Shown here one piece after another: positions 25,972-33,789 of a DNA stretch of 48,114 nt. The notes below the pieces were generated by a model. It was not told the origin of the DNA and made no database searches. It saw only the letters and a program-made list of their open reading frames with translations. This DNA is from Streptomyces acidicola (GTDB taxonomy: Bacteria > Actinomycetota > Actinomycetes > Streptomycetales > Streptomycetaceae): the NCBI RefSeq assembly GCF_009377235.1, contig NZ_VMNX01000044.1, forward strand, positions 1-48,114, in the 5' to 3' direction. The position numbers and the translations under genes were made by a program. The first letter of the stretch is position 1. The number at the start of each line of letters is the position of its first letter.

Positions 25972-25982
25972 GGTTCCAGAGT
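25952..25982 (+). promoter_or_regulatory. SoxR-box promoter of the EcaC-family gene
   Basis: The perfect 18-bp palindrome CCTCAAGCATGCTTGAGG (25956-25973) matches the SoxR box. It sits between a -35 TTGACC (25952-25957) and a -10-like CAGAGT (25977-25982). The spacer is 19 bp, the over-long spacing characteristic of MerR-family activated promoters. The start site would be at or next to the downstream ATG. No soxR gene is in the window. Confidence 0.9.
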
Positions 25983-25989
25983 GTTCCGC

Positions 25990-26412
25990 ATGAACACCGA
26001 AACCTCAGACATCAAAGCCATCGAACAGGTCGTGGCCACCGTCGAGCGCACACAGCGCGCCAAAGACGTCGAGGGCTTCCTCGCGCTGTTCCATCACGAT
26101 GCTCTCTGGACCACCGGCCACGGCAAGGTCCTCCTCGGCCTCGACGCGATCGCCGAGTTCACGCGCGCCGTGCTGCCCGCCGCGAGCTGGGACGGTGAGG
26201 TCACGTACGAGGCAGTACACACGCAGTTCCTGAGGCCCGACGTGGCTGCCGTCAAGGTTCGGCAGGTCTACCACTCCGCAGAGGGCGACGCAGAAGGCGC
26301 TCCGCTCTACGTCATGACCAAGCACGATGACGGGCGGTGGCTGCTGCACGCAGGACAGAACACGGCAGTGCACGTCGAACAGGGCCAGGGCCCTTCTGAT
26401 GGATCTCCGTGA
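25990..26412 (+). CDS. ecaC: SgcJ/EcaC-family (SnoaL-fold, DUF4440-like) protein
   Basis: A 140-residue single-domain protein with the SnoaL/NTF2-like pattern IEQVVATVERTQRAKDVEGFLALFHHDALWTT, here read in parts, and GRWLLHAGQNTAV at the end. The family is named partly for EcaC of the S. coelicolor SoxR regulon, which responds to redox-active pigments such as actinorhodin. The SoxR promoter directly upstream supports that identity. The ATG at 25990 lies 7 nt after the -10, so the mRNA is probably leaderless. An in-frame GTG at 25981 would lie before the start site and is unlikely. Confidence 0.85.
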   Translation: MNTETSDIKAIEQVVATVERTQRAKDVEGFLALFHHDALWTTGHGKVLLGLDAIAEFTRAVLPAASWDGEVTYEAVHTQFLRPDVAAVKVRQVYHSAEGDAEGAPLYVMTKHDDGRWLLHAGQNTAVHVEQGQGPSDGSP

Positions 26413-26420
26413 CGTCGCGC

Positions 26421-26500
26421 ATGGCGCCCCGTCACCCGGTCCGCCAGCCGTGCGAGGCGTGACGATCCGGTGCCGGGCATGGTCCGTTCGCGGCGGTCGG
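26421..26500 (-). pseudogene. Duplicated 3'-end remnant of a DAO-type oxidoreductase gene
   Basis: On the minus strand this stretch encodes RERTMPG-x-x-SSRLARLADR then VTGRH, nearly identical to the last residues of the oxidoreductase at 30532-31962. The DNA also aligns closely with 30533-30613. Here the frame has lost its stop and has nothing upstream that resembles the rest of the enzyme. It is best explained as a leftover from duplication or deletion. Confidence 0.75.
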
Positions 26501-26509
26501 GCGGTTGCC

Positions 26510-26989
26510 TCAGCCGTGTGAGCCGAGCGCGCGCAGGGCATCGTCCGTCAGCCGGTACACGGTCCACTCGTCCTGTGGCCGCGCCCCGAGCGCACGGTAG
26601 AAGGTGATGGACGGCTCGTTCCAGTCCAGCACGGACCACTCCAGCCGCTCGTAGCCGCGCTCCACGCAGATCCGCGCGAGCTCGGTGAGCAGCGCCTTGC
26701 CGTGCCCGCCGCCCCGGGCCCCCGGCCGTACGTACAGGTCCTCCAGATGGATCCCGTGGACACCCCGCCAGGTCGAGAAGTTCAGGAACCACAGCGCGAA
26801 GCCCACCGGCTCTCCTGTGGCGTCGTCCTCCGCGATGTGCGCGAACGCGGCGGTCCGCTCCCCGAACAACGCCTCCGCGAGCTGCGCCTCGCTCGCCCGC
26901 GCCTCGTCCAGCGCCTTCTCGTACGCGGCGAGTTCACGGACCATGGCATGGATGACGGGGATGTCGGCGGGGGTCGCGGTGCGAATCAT
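26510..26989 (-). CDS. GNAT-family N-acetyltransferase
   Basis: A 159-residue GNAT enzyme starting MIRTATPADIPVIHAMVRELAAYE. The acetyl-CoA loop is GARGGGHGKALL, and the WSVLDWNEPSITFYRALGARP segment is typical of the diamine (spermidine) acetyltransferase SAT1-like group. The substrate is unproven. The upstream ATGs in the frame are not family-like. A GACACT -10-like box lies 6 nt before the ATG, so it may be leaderless. Confidence 0.88.
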   Translation of the reverse strand: MIRTATPADIPVIHAMVRELAAYEKALDEARASEAQLAEALFGERTAAFAHIAEDDATGEPVGFALWFLNFSTWRGVHGIHLEDLYVRPGARGGGHGKALLTELARICVERGYERLEWSVLDWNEPSITFYRALGARPQDEWTVYRLTDDALRALGSHG

Positions 26990-27043
26990 GGCCGCAGTGT
27001 CACACACGGGTGCCGTGGGGCTGAGGGGCCGGGCACGGCGCAC

Positions 27044-27077
27044 GGTGGCCCCCGCCCGTGTGTGGGCGGGGGCCACC
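27044..27077 (-). terminator. Hairpin terminator of the large secreted-protein gene
   Basis: A perfect 14-bp stem (27044-27057 with 27064-27077) with a 6-nt loop lies about 40 bp past the stop of the minus-strand gene. Confidence 0.85.
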
Positions 27078-27116
27078 GGGGTGCTGTCCGCGATCGGCGG
27101 GTGAGTCAACGGGGAC

Positions 27117-30100
27117 TCAGCGGGTGACCGCCCTCGTCGGCCTGCTCACCGCCGATCCGTCGTGGTGGCCGGTGCGGTGGGCCGTCACCTTGACAGTGAT
27201 CTTCTTGCCGAGCTGGGCACCCTTCAGGACCAGCGAGGACGTCGTGGCGGCCCGGATCGCCGTACCGCCCGCGTACCACTGGTAGGAGTACGAGGTCGGG
27301 GCGGGGCTCCACGTGCCCTTGCTCGCCTTCAGTGTCCTGCCGACCTTCGCCGTCCCGCTGATCGCGGGCACCTCGGTCGCCCTGGGCGCGGCGCCGTTGG
27401 CCACGGTCACCGGGGGCGACGTCGCCGTGCCGCCGTCCCAGCCCTCCTTGGCGGCGGCGACGGTCACGGTCAGCTTCTTGCCGAGCAGCGACGCCGGGAT
27501 CCGGTACGTCGCGGCTGTCGCGTCCGTGATCACAAGTCCGTCGGCGTTCCACTGGTAGGTGTACGACGACGGGGTCGCCGACCAACTGCCGGGCGCCGCC
27601 GTGACCTTGTCCCCGACGGCGGTGGTGCCCGTCACCTCGGGCGCTGTGGTGTTCTTCAGCTGCGCCGGGGTCACGGTGAACGTACCGCGCTGGTACTCCC
27701 AGCCGCCGGCGATCACGCTGACGCTCCAGGTGCCCGCGGGTACGCCGGCCAGGTCGAGGGTCGCCTTCAGCGTCCGGTGGTCCTCGGACACCGACTCCGT
27801 CTTCGCGGTGAGGGTCGTGCCGCTCCGGGCCAGCCGGACCTGGGCGTCGGCGGGCAGCGCGGTGCCGGTGACGGTGAGCGTGACCTTGCTGCCGCTGACG
27901 CCCGTTGTGGGGCTGACCGAGGTGACGCCGACGTCGTCGGTGCCGCACGGCACGGACGCGCAGACGAGCCTGGCGCTGTAGGCGGTGGTGGACGCCTTCT
28001 CCGGCAGGCCGAGCACGAACACGGTCGGGGTGCTCGCGGACGACGAGCCGAGTACGGCGCAGTCGTACTCCTCCGGGAGGTAGCGCGTGCAGCCGTTGGC
28101 CCACGACGACGTGTTGTAGAGCGCGGGCACCGCCGTGGTGGTGGCGCCGGTGGTGTCCTTGATCTCGGTGTCGAAGCGGTCGAAGCCGGCCGTGGGCAGG
28201 GCCGCGCAGACCGCGGTGTGCGACTCGTTCAGGGTGCCCGTGATCGGCCCGTACCCGTAGGCGACCGAGGGCACCTCGGCGCACTCGGCGGCCGGTCCGT
28301 CGGCGGTCGCGATGCGCAGGGCGTCCAGGTGGTACTCGGGGGCCGGCTTGAGCGTGGCCGGGACCTGCACGAGAACCTGGTGGGTGGTGAATCCGGTGAC
28401 CGCGCAGGAGCGGTTGCGGAAGGAACACTCCGTGTCGCCGTCACCGTCCAGGACGGCGATGTTGGCGGTGCCCTGGGGGTCGCGGACGTCGACGTGCAGG
28501 ACGTCGGTGGCGGCGTCGGTGGTGATCTGGTGGCAGCGGAGAGTGCCCGCCGCGCCGTACGTGCCCGGGACGGACGGGCCGCCGACGTTGGCCGCGGCGG
28601 TCCTGGTGCAGCCCGCCGAGGCGGCGGACGCGGTGACGTCCCTGCGGGTCAGCGTGTACGCGGCGGCCTGGTCCCGGCCGGTGACGAGCACGGTGTGCGC
28701 CTTGCCAGGGGTGAGGTCGCACAGCACCCAGACGTTGGTGCCGGCGGAGCGGTCGCAGACCAGCTTGCCGGTGGAGTCGACCACGGAGAACTTCGCCGCG
28801 ACGGCGCCGGAGGTGGCGGTCAGCTGGAGGATCTCCTTCTCCGTGTGGGCGTCGGCCGGGATGTTCAGGCAGTGCGAGAAGACACCGTCACCGGTGGTCA
28901 GCGTGGCCTTCGCCCCGTCGTCGGCGAAGCTGCCTGCGGGCAGGACGGGGCAGTCGTTCGCCGCGTCCGTACGGTGGAACGCGATGCTGTACGGCCCGGT
29001 GGGGTCGTCGTTGTCGTCGGCGTGGACGAGGGTGCGGTAGGGGGCCGTCCCGGTGAGGGCGCAGTTCCCCTGGGCGAGGGTCTCCTCGCCGCACTGCGTG
29101 GTGCCGTCCTTGTCGAGGACCTCCACGTCGGCGTCGACGCCAGGGGTGCCGAGGGGGATCAGCCCGGCGATCGTGGCGTCCTTGGGGACGGACAGCCGCA
29201 GACAGTCGTACTGTCCCGCCGTGCGCAGCTCACCTCGGTACAGACCCGTCCCGATCGGCACGCACCCCGCGTCGGAGGCACGGTCGAGGACGACCAGGTC
29301 GTCGCGCGAGTCACGGAAGGCGTAGTCGTCGTCGACGACCGCGGTGTACGTGCCCGTCTCGGGCAGCCGGCAGAGGCCGGAGCCCCGGCAGACGGTCAGA
29401 CCGGCGGAGTCGTAGACGCGGACCGGGCTCGTGGTGTCGCTCTCGGACACAGCGTGGGCGACGTACTCCCCCGCTCCGGTGACGGGGAACGTGAAGCAGG
29501 GGTTGGTGGCGAAGTCCTGCTTCTCCAGCGGCCCGTACGGCCGCACGGAGGAGGTGCGGCAGCCCTGCGGGGCGTTCAGGCGGCGGACCTTGACCGTGTA
29601 CTCGGCGGGGAAGCCGTTCTCCACGGACGAGACCCGCGACAGCACCCGGTAAGGGCCGTCACCGGGCAGCACACAGCTGTCCTCGCCGTCCTCGGGGAAG
29701 CGCGGGCAGATCCGCGTGCCGGTCTCGTCGGTGATCCAGGCGATCATGTCGCCGTACACCTTGGTGCCCTGGGTGAGATGGACGCGCTCGCCCGGCCTGC
29801 CCTCGAACGGCAGGCAGTCCACCTCGGTGCGGCTCACGGAGGTCCGGCTCACCGTCGGCTGGTCCCAGCTTGTGCCCGTGGGCTCGGCGCAGCCGCGCGT
29901 GGAGCCGAGCGGAACGACGGTCACGGCCGTGCTCGCGTCCTCCCAGCCGTTGTTGACGACCTGGACGGTGTACGTGCCGGCCGCGGGCACGTCGCACCAG
30001 CCGCCGCCGGCGAAGTCCTGGTCGTGGCAGTCGACCTGGGTGCCGTCCTCGGCGAGCATCTGCGTGTACGCCTCGTTGCTGCTGTCGTCCAGCGACACGA

Positions 30101-30374
30101 GATGGCGGCCGGGCTCGGTGGCCGTGACGGTGAAGCAGGCGCTGCCGTCGGGCGGAACGGTGGCCTTGCCGACGGCGTCGCCGGGGTCACCGAACGGCGC
30201 GAGGGCGAGCGGCGCGCAGTCGTCCGCATCGGCGGCGGGTGCGGCGGACGGTGCCGCGGCGCGTGCGATCCCCGCCGTCGCCGGCAGCGACGTGAGCAGT
30301 GCGGCGAGCAGGGTGAACGCCAGGAGCGGCACCGTGGGCCGCGTGCGTCTCGCACCTGGACAGGGATGAAACAT
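27117..30374 (-). CDS. Large secreted multidomain protein with Ig-like and TIG-like C-terminus
   Basis: A 1085-residue exported protein. A Sec signal peptide (about 1-40) ends near ARAAAPS. The next 700 or so residues are tandem Cys-containing beta modules of about 90-110 residues, each starting near a C-x-P/L element and ending near a second Cys, like pre-peptidase (PPC) domains. A TIG-like module (VTSVSPTTGVSGSKVTLTVTG) follows. Two Ig-like repeats of about 85 residues close the protein; each has a GSWS/GTWSP-x-P-x-SYxYQW core and LGKKLTV/ITV. There is no catalytic motif or sortase LPxTG. GGGGGGA precedes the ATG. It may be an adhesin or extracellular scaffold; function is unknown. Confidence 0.85.
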   Translation of the reverse strand: MFHPCPGARRTRPTVPLLAFTLLAALLTSLPATAGIARAAAPSAAPAADADDCAPLALAPFGDPGDAVGKATVPPDGSACFTVTATEPGRHLVSLDDSSNEAYTQMLAEDGTQVDCHDQDFAGGGWCDVPAAGTYTVQVVNNGWEDASTAVTVVPLGSTRGCAEPTGTSWDQPTVSRTSVSRTEVDCLPFEGRPGERVHLTQGTKVYGDMIAWITDETGTRICPRFPEDGEDSCVLPGDGPYRVLSRVSSVENGFPAEYTVKVRRLNAPQGCRTSSVRPYGPLEKQDFATNPCFTFPVTGAGEYVAHAVSESDTTSPVRVYDSAGLTVCRGSGLCRLPETGTYTAVVDDDYAFRDSRDDLVVLDRASDAGCVPIGTGLYRGELRTAGQYDCLRLSVPKDATIAGLIPLGTPGVDADVEVLDKDGTTQCGEETLAQGNCALTGTAPYRTLVHADDNDDPTGPYSIAFHRTDAANDCPVLPAGSFADDGAKATLTTGDGVFSHCLNIPADAHTEKEILQLTATSGAVAAKFSVVDSTGKLVCDRSAGTNVWVLCDLTPGKAHTVLVTGRDQAAAYTLTRRDVTASAASAGCTRTAAANVGGPSVPGTYGAAGTLRCHQITTDAATDVLHVDVRDPQGTANIAVLDGDGDTECSFRNRSCAVTGFTTHQVLVQVPATLKPAPEYHLDALRIATADGPAAECAEVPSVAYGYGPITGTLNESHTAVCAALPTAGFDRFDTEIKDTTGATTTAVPALYNTSSWANGCTRYLPEEYDCAVLGSSSASTPTVFVLGLPEKASTTAYSARLVCASVPCGTDDVGVTSVSPTTGVSGSKVTLTVTGTALPADAQVRLARSGTTLTAKTESVSEDHRTLKATLDLAGVPAGTWSVSVIAGGWEYQRGTFTVTPAQLKNTTAPEVTGTTAVGDKVTAAPGSWSATPSSYTYQWNADGLVITDATAATYRIPASLLGKKLTVTVAAAKEGWDGGTATSPPVTVANGAAPRATEVPAISGTAKVGRTLKASKGTWSPAPTSYSYQWYAGGTAIRAATTSSLVLKGAQLGKKITVKVTAHRTGHHDGSAVSRPTRAVTR

Positions 30375-30531
30375 GAAGTCCCCCCGGATCAATGGTCGGT
30401 GAGCGATGGTCGCACACAGGTATGACACGCCACAGGTGCTTTTGGATGTGCGGGGAAGGGCCGTTGAAGGCGTATGCACGCGTACGTCACGGTGAGGCTG
30501 TCGCCCCGGCCGCGAAGGAGGCCGGCGGACC

Positions 30532-31962
30532 TCAGTGGCGTCCCGTCACCCGGTCCGCCAGTCGGGCCAGGCGGGACGACTCGGCGCCCGGCATGGTCCG
30601 TTCACGGTGGTCGGCGGCGCGGTACGCGGCGTACAGGCCGTGGACGCCCAGCCAGCGGAAGGGTTCCGGCTCCCACTTGCGGACCCGGTGCCCGACCCAC
30701 GGCAGCGACGTCAGATCCGTCGCCCCCGCCTGACCGGAGTCCTGCTGGACCAGGTCGCGCAGGGTGCGTGCGGCCAGGTTCGCGGTCGCCACGCCCGAGC
30801 CGACGTAACCGCCCGCCCAGCCGAGGCCGGTGGAGCGGTCGAGGGTCACCGTGGCGCACCAGTCGCGCGGTACACCGAGCACGCCCGACCATGCGTGGTC
30901 CACCCGCACGCCGGTGAGTGACGGGAAGAAGCGGACCAGGATCTCGTACAGCTCCGCGATCGTCTCCGCCTGCGTCCGGCCGTCGTTGTCGGTGCGCGAG
31001 CCGAAACGGTACGGCACCCCGCGACCGCCGAGGGCGATGCGGTCGTCGGCGGTGCGCTGGGCGTACATGTAGGCGTGCGCCATGTCGCCGAGCGTCTCGC
31101 GGCCCGCCCAGCCGACGCTCTCCCACTGCGCCTCGGTGAGCGGCTCGGTCACGATCATCGAGGAGTTCATGGGCAGCCAGGTGCGCCGCTCGCCCTTCAG
31201 CGCGGCCGTGAAGCCCTCGGTGCAGCGCAGTACGTAGGGGGCGCGGACCGTGCCGTACGGGGTGACCGCGTGCTTGGGGCGGATCTCGGTGACCGGGGTC
31301 GACTCGTGGACGGTCACCCCGAGGGCCTCCACCGCGGCCACCAGCCCCTTGACCAGTCGCACCGGCTGCAGCCGTGCGCCGTGCGGCGTCCAGGACGCGC
31401 CGACGGCGTCCGCGACGCGTATCCGCTCCGCCGCCTCCCGGGCGCCGTACAGCTCGCGGTCCGTCTCGCCGTACGACAGCTCCGTCTCGTGGAAGGCCTT
31501 CAGCCGGGCCAACTGGGCGGGCGTGCACGCCACTTCGAGGACGCCGCCCTTGTGGATGCCGGCGTCGATGTCCTCTTCCGCCGCGACCCTGACGACCTCG
31601 TCGACCGTGTCGTTCATCGCGCGCTGGAGCCGTACGGCGGCCTCATGTCCGTGCAGCTTCGCGTACCGGTCGCGACCCGCGATGCCGTTGTAGAGCCAGC
31701 CACCGTTGCGGCCGGAGGCACCGTAGCCGCAGAACTTCCGTTCCAGCACGGTGATACGGAGGAAAGGGGCCGCCTTCTTGAGGTAGTACGCCGTCCACAG
31801 CCCGGTGAAGCCGCCGCCGACGATCACGACGTCGGCGGTCGCGTCCCCGGGCAGGGGCGCGCGGCGCTCGGGGAGTCCGTCGTCCGCGTACCAGAAGGAG
31901 ACGCCACCGTTGACGACACCACCGGGGCCGCCGGGGACACCCGTGCCTGATCTGCTGCTCAT
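30532..31962 (-). CDS. DAO-family FAD-dependent oxidoreductase
   Basis: A 476-residue glycine-oxidase/PuuB-like enzyme. The FAD Rossmann motif is ADVVIVGGGFTGLWTAYYLK and the ERKFCGYGASGRNGGW segment matches gamma-glutamylputrescine-oxidase-like proteins. LGWAGGYVGSGVATANLAAR is the C-terminal FAD contact. Such enzymes oxidise amines or amino acids to imines, giving H2O2. The ATG at 31962 has a TAACGT box 8 nt upstream and no ribosome site, implying a leaderless mRNA. A 12-bp palindrome ACCCGTACGGGT (31977-31988) abuts the -10. A remnant of its 3' end lies at 26421-26500. Confidence 0.9.
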   Translation of the reverse strand: MSSRSGTGVPGGPGGVVNGGVSFWYADDGLPERRAPLPGDATADVVIVGGGFTGLWTAYYLKKAAPFLRITVLERKFCGYGASGRNGGWLYNGIAGRDRYAKLHGHEAAVRLQRAMNDTVDEVVRVAAEEDIDAGIHKGGVLEVACTPAQLARLKAFHETELSYGETDRELYGAREAAERIRVADAVGASWTPHGARLQPVRLVKGLVAAVEALGVTVHESTPVTEIRPKHAVTPYGTVRAPYVLRCTEGFTAALKGERRTWLPMNSSMIVTEPLTEAQWESVGWAGRETLGDMAHAYMYAQRTADDRIALGGRGVPYRFGSRTDNDGRTQAETIAELYEILVRFFPSLTGVRVDHAWSGVLGVPRDWCATVTLDRSTGLGWAGGYVGSGVATANLAARTLRDLVQQDSGQAGATDLTSLPWVGHRVRKWEPEPFRWLGVHGLYAAYRAADHRERTMPGAESSRLARLADRVTGRH

Positions 31963-32092
31963 GAGCTGGGACGTTAACCCGTACGGGTGGCGGGTGTCTC
32001 CTACGGATTTCGTGGTTCTGCGTGGGCGGGAGGGCATTCGGACGGGTCACGGGGGCGGTGAGCCGGAGCTGCCGGGGCCGACCGTGTGCTGC

Positions 32093-32635
32093 TCAGCCGG
32101 GCTGCACGACGGTGGTGATCCTCCCGGTCCCGAGGTCGTAGACGTAGCCGCCGATCTTGATGCCGCCGATGCCCGGCACGAGCTCGGGTGCCGAGCGCAG
32201 CTTGGCGGTGTCCTTCTGGACCGTCCTGGACGGCTCCAGCACGGCCATCTCCAAGGAGGTCTGTTCGTCCCAGCCGCCGCGGGCGGCGTAGCCCGCGCGC
32301 AGATCGTCGTCGGCGAACAGCGCCGAGCCGCAGTCGGTGTGGTGGATGACGGCGATCTCGAACCAGTCCGCGTCGGGGGCCTTGTTCTCGTGCAGGTGCA
32401 CGATCCAGGCGAGGTCCTTGATGACCGCCGGCGTCACCCGGCCGCCGACGTTACGTGCCACGATCGCTTCCCCGAGCCGGGCGCCCAGCACAGCCGCCGG
32501 CTCCACGCGCGGATCGATGCAGGTGATCAGGTACAGCTGGTTGAAGGGGATGAACGGGAGCTGAGGGACGTCGGCCTGGGCACCGGAGGCGGCGAAGGCC
32601 TGGTTGCGCTCCAGGTACGGGGTGAAGTTCGACAT
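32093..32635 (-). CDS. Beta-class carbonic anhydrase
   Basis: A 180-residue zinc enzyme for CO2 hydration. The zinc ligands are visible as Cys39 (TCIDPRVEP, which also carries the catalytic Asp-Arg dyad), His99 and Cys102 (HHTDCG). It is short and of the divergent plant-type/Rv1284-like subgroup, with no signal peptide, so it is cytosolic. GAAGGA precedes the ATG. It could supply bicarbonate to carboxylases. It lies 130 bp upstream of the oxidoreductase on the same strand. Confidence 0.92.
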   Translation of the reverse strand: MSNFTPYLERNQAFAASGAQADVPQLPFIPFNQLYLITCIDPRVEPAAVLGARLGEAIVARNVGGRVTPAVIKDLAWIVHLHENKAPDADWFEIAVIHHTDCGSALFADDDLRAGYAARGGWDEQTSLEMAVLEPSRTVQKDTAKLRSAPELVPGIGGIKIGGYVYDLGTGRITTVVQPG

Positions 32636-32892
32636 GGCGGTTCCTTCAGGAGGCGTGGCAGCCTGGGGCTGTGAGACCGGCACCGCGTGTGCGGCGTCGG
32701 TGTCCGCGATGCGCGAGCCGGCCCCGTTCGGCCATGAACCGCGGGCGGGCGGCAGCAAGCCGTCCTGGGTGCCACCATCGCCCACGAGGGGATCACGCGC
32801 CAGGCGGGCCCGCCCGGCGAGGACGAGCCGAGCGTCGCCGGCCTGAAGGTCCACCGCGAGCGAACGCGGTTCAGGACAGTAGGGTCGGCTGG
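32636..32892. other. Intergenic stretch with a possible short gene remnant
   Basis: A plus-strand frame from 32738 to 32896 (about 52 codons, VLGATIAHEGITRQAG...) has strongly GC-rich third positions but no start codon, and it ends overlapping the next gene's ATG. It may be the tail of a lost gene. A TAGGGT box at 32880-32885 serves the downstream gene. Confidence 0.35.
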
Positions 32893-33774
32893 ATGATCGA
32901 GGTCCCTGAGAAGCTGGCAGCGTCCCAGAGCGAGTTCAACGGGGAGGCGGGGCGCGCGTTCATCGCCGGTCTGCCCCGGCTGGCGGCCGACTTCCTCGAC
33001 CGCTGGGAGCTGCGGATCGACGGCCCGTCGATGTACGGCATGGCAGCCCTGGTTCTGCCGGTGGTCCGCCGGGACGGCACCCCGGCCGTCCTCAAGCTCC
33101 AGCTGCTGGACGAGGAGAGCGTGGGCGAGCCGCTCGCGCTGCGGGTGTGGGACGGCGACGGGGCCGTACGGCTCCTCGGCCACGACGACGCCACCGGCAC
33201 GATGCTCCTCGAACGGCTCGACCAGACCCGGATGCTCTCCCACGTGCCGGACACCCGCGAGGCGGTCCTGGTCATCGCCCGGCTGCTGGCCCACCTGACC
33301 TCCTTCCCGGCGCCCGAGGGCATGCGCCGGCTCGCCGACATCGCGGCGGCCATGGTCGACGAGACGCCGAAGGCCCTGGAACGGGTCGCGGACCCCGCCG
33401 CCCGCCGCCTCCTCGCCGACTGCGCCGCCGCCCTACGGGAGGTCCTCGACGAGCCCGGCGACCGGCTCCTGCACTGGGACCTCCACGACGAGAACGTGCT
33501 CGCCTCCGAGCGCGCCCCCTGGCTCGCCATCGATCCCAAGCCCCTCGCCGGCGATCCGGGCTTCGACCTCTGGCCCGCCCTCGACAACCGCTTCGACCCC
33601 GACGAGCTCGCCTGGCGCTTCGACGCGATGACCGACGTCCTCTCCCTGGACCGCGCACGCGCCCGCGCCTGGACCCTGGGCCGCGTCCTGCAGAACTGCC
33701 TGTGGGACATCGAGGACGGCCGGGGCCTGGACCCCCAGCAGCTGGAGATCGGCCGGAGGCTGCGCGACACCTGA
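32893..33774 (+). CDS. Aminoglycoside/hydroxyurea phosphotransferase, APH(6) type
   Basis: A 293-residue kinase of the APH_6_hur group. Lys68 (AVLKLQ) is the likely ATP lysine. The catalytic loop is LLHWDLHDENVL (Asp196, Asn201) and the metal-binding segment is LAIDPKPLAGDPGFDLWP (Asp214), both characteristic of streptomycin-6-kinases and hydroxyurea kinases. These enzymes inactivate drugs by O-phosphorylation; genomic homologues often have unknown substrates and no biosynthetic cluster is adjacent. A TAGGGT -10 box lies 7 nt before the ATG with no ribosome site, indicating a leaderless mRNA. Confidence 0.88.
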   Translation: MIEVPEKLAASQSEFNGEAGRAFIAGLPRLAADFLDRWELRIDGPSMYGMAALVLPVVRRDGTPAVLKLQLLDEESVGEPLALRVWDGDGAVRLLGHDDATGTMLLERLDQTRMLSHVPDTREAVLVIARLLAHLTSFPAPEGMRRLADIAAAMVDETPKALERVADPAARRLLADCAAALREVLDEPGDRLLHWDLHDENVLASERAPWLAIDPKPLAGDPGFDLWPALDNRFDPDELAWRFDAMTDVLSLDRARARAWTLGRVLQNCLWDIEDGRGLDPQQLEIGRRLRDT

Positions 33775-33789
33775 GCGGGCGAGCGGGCC

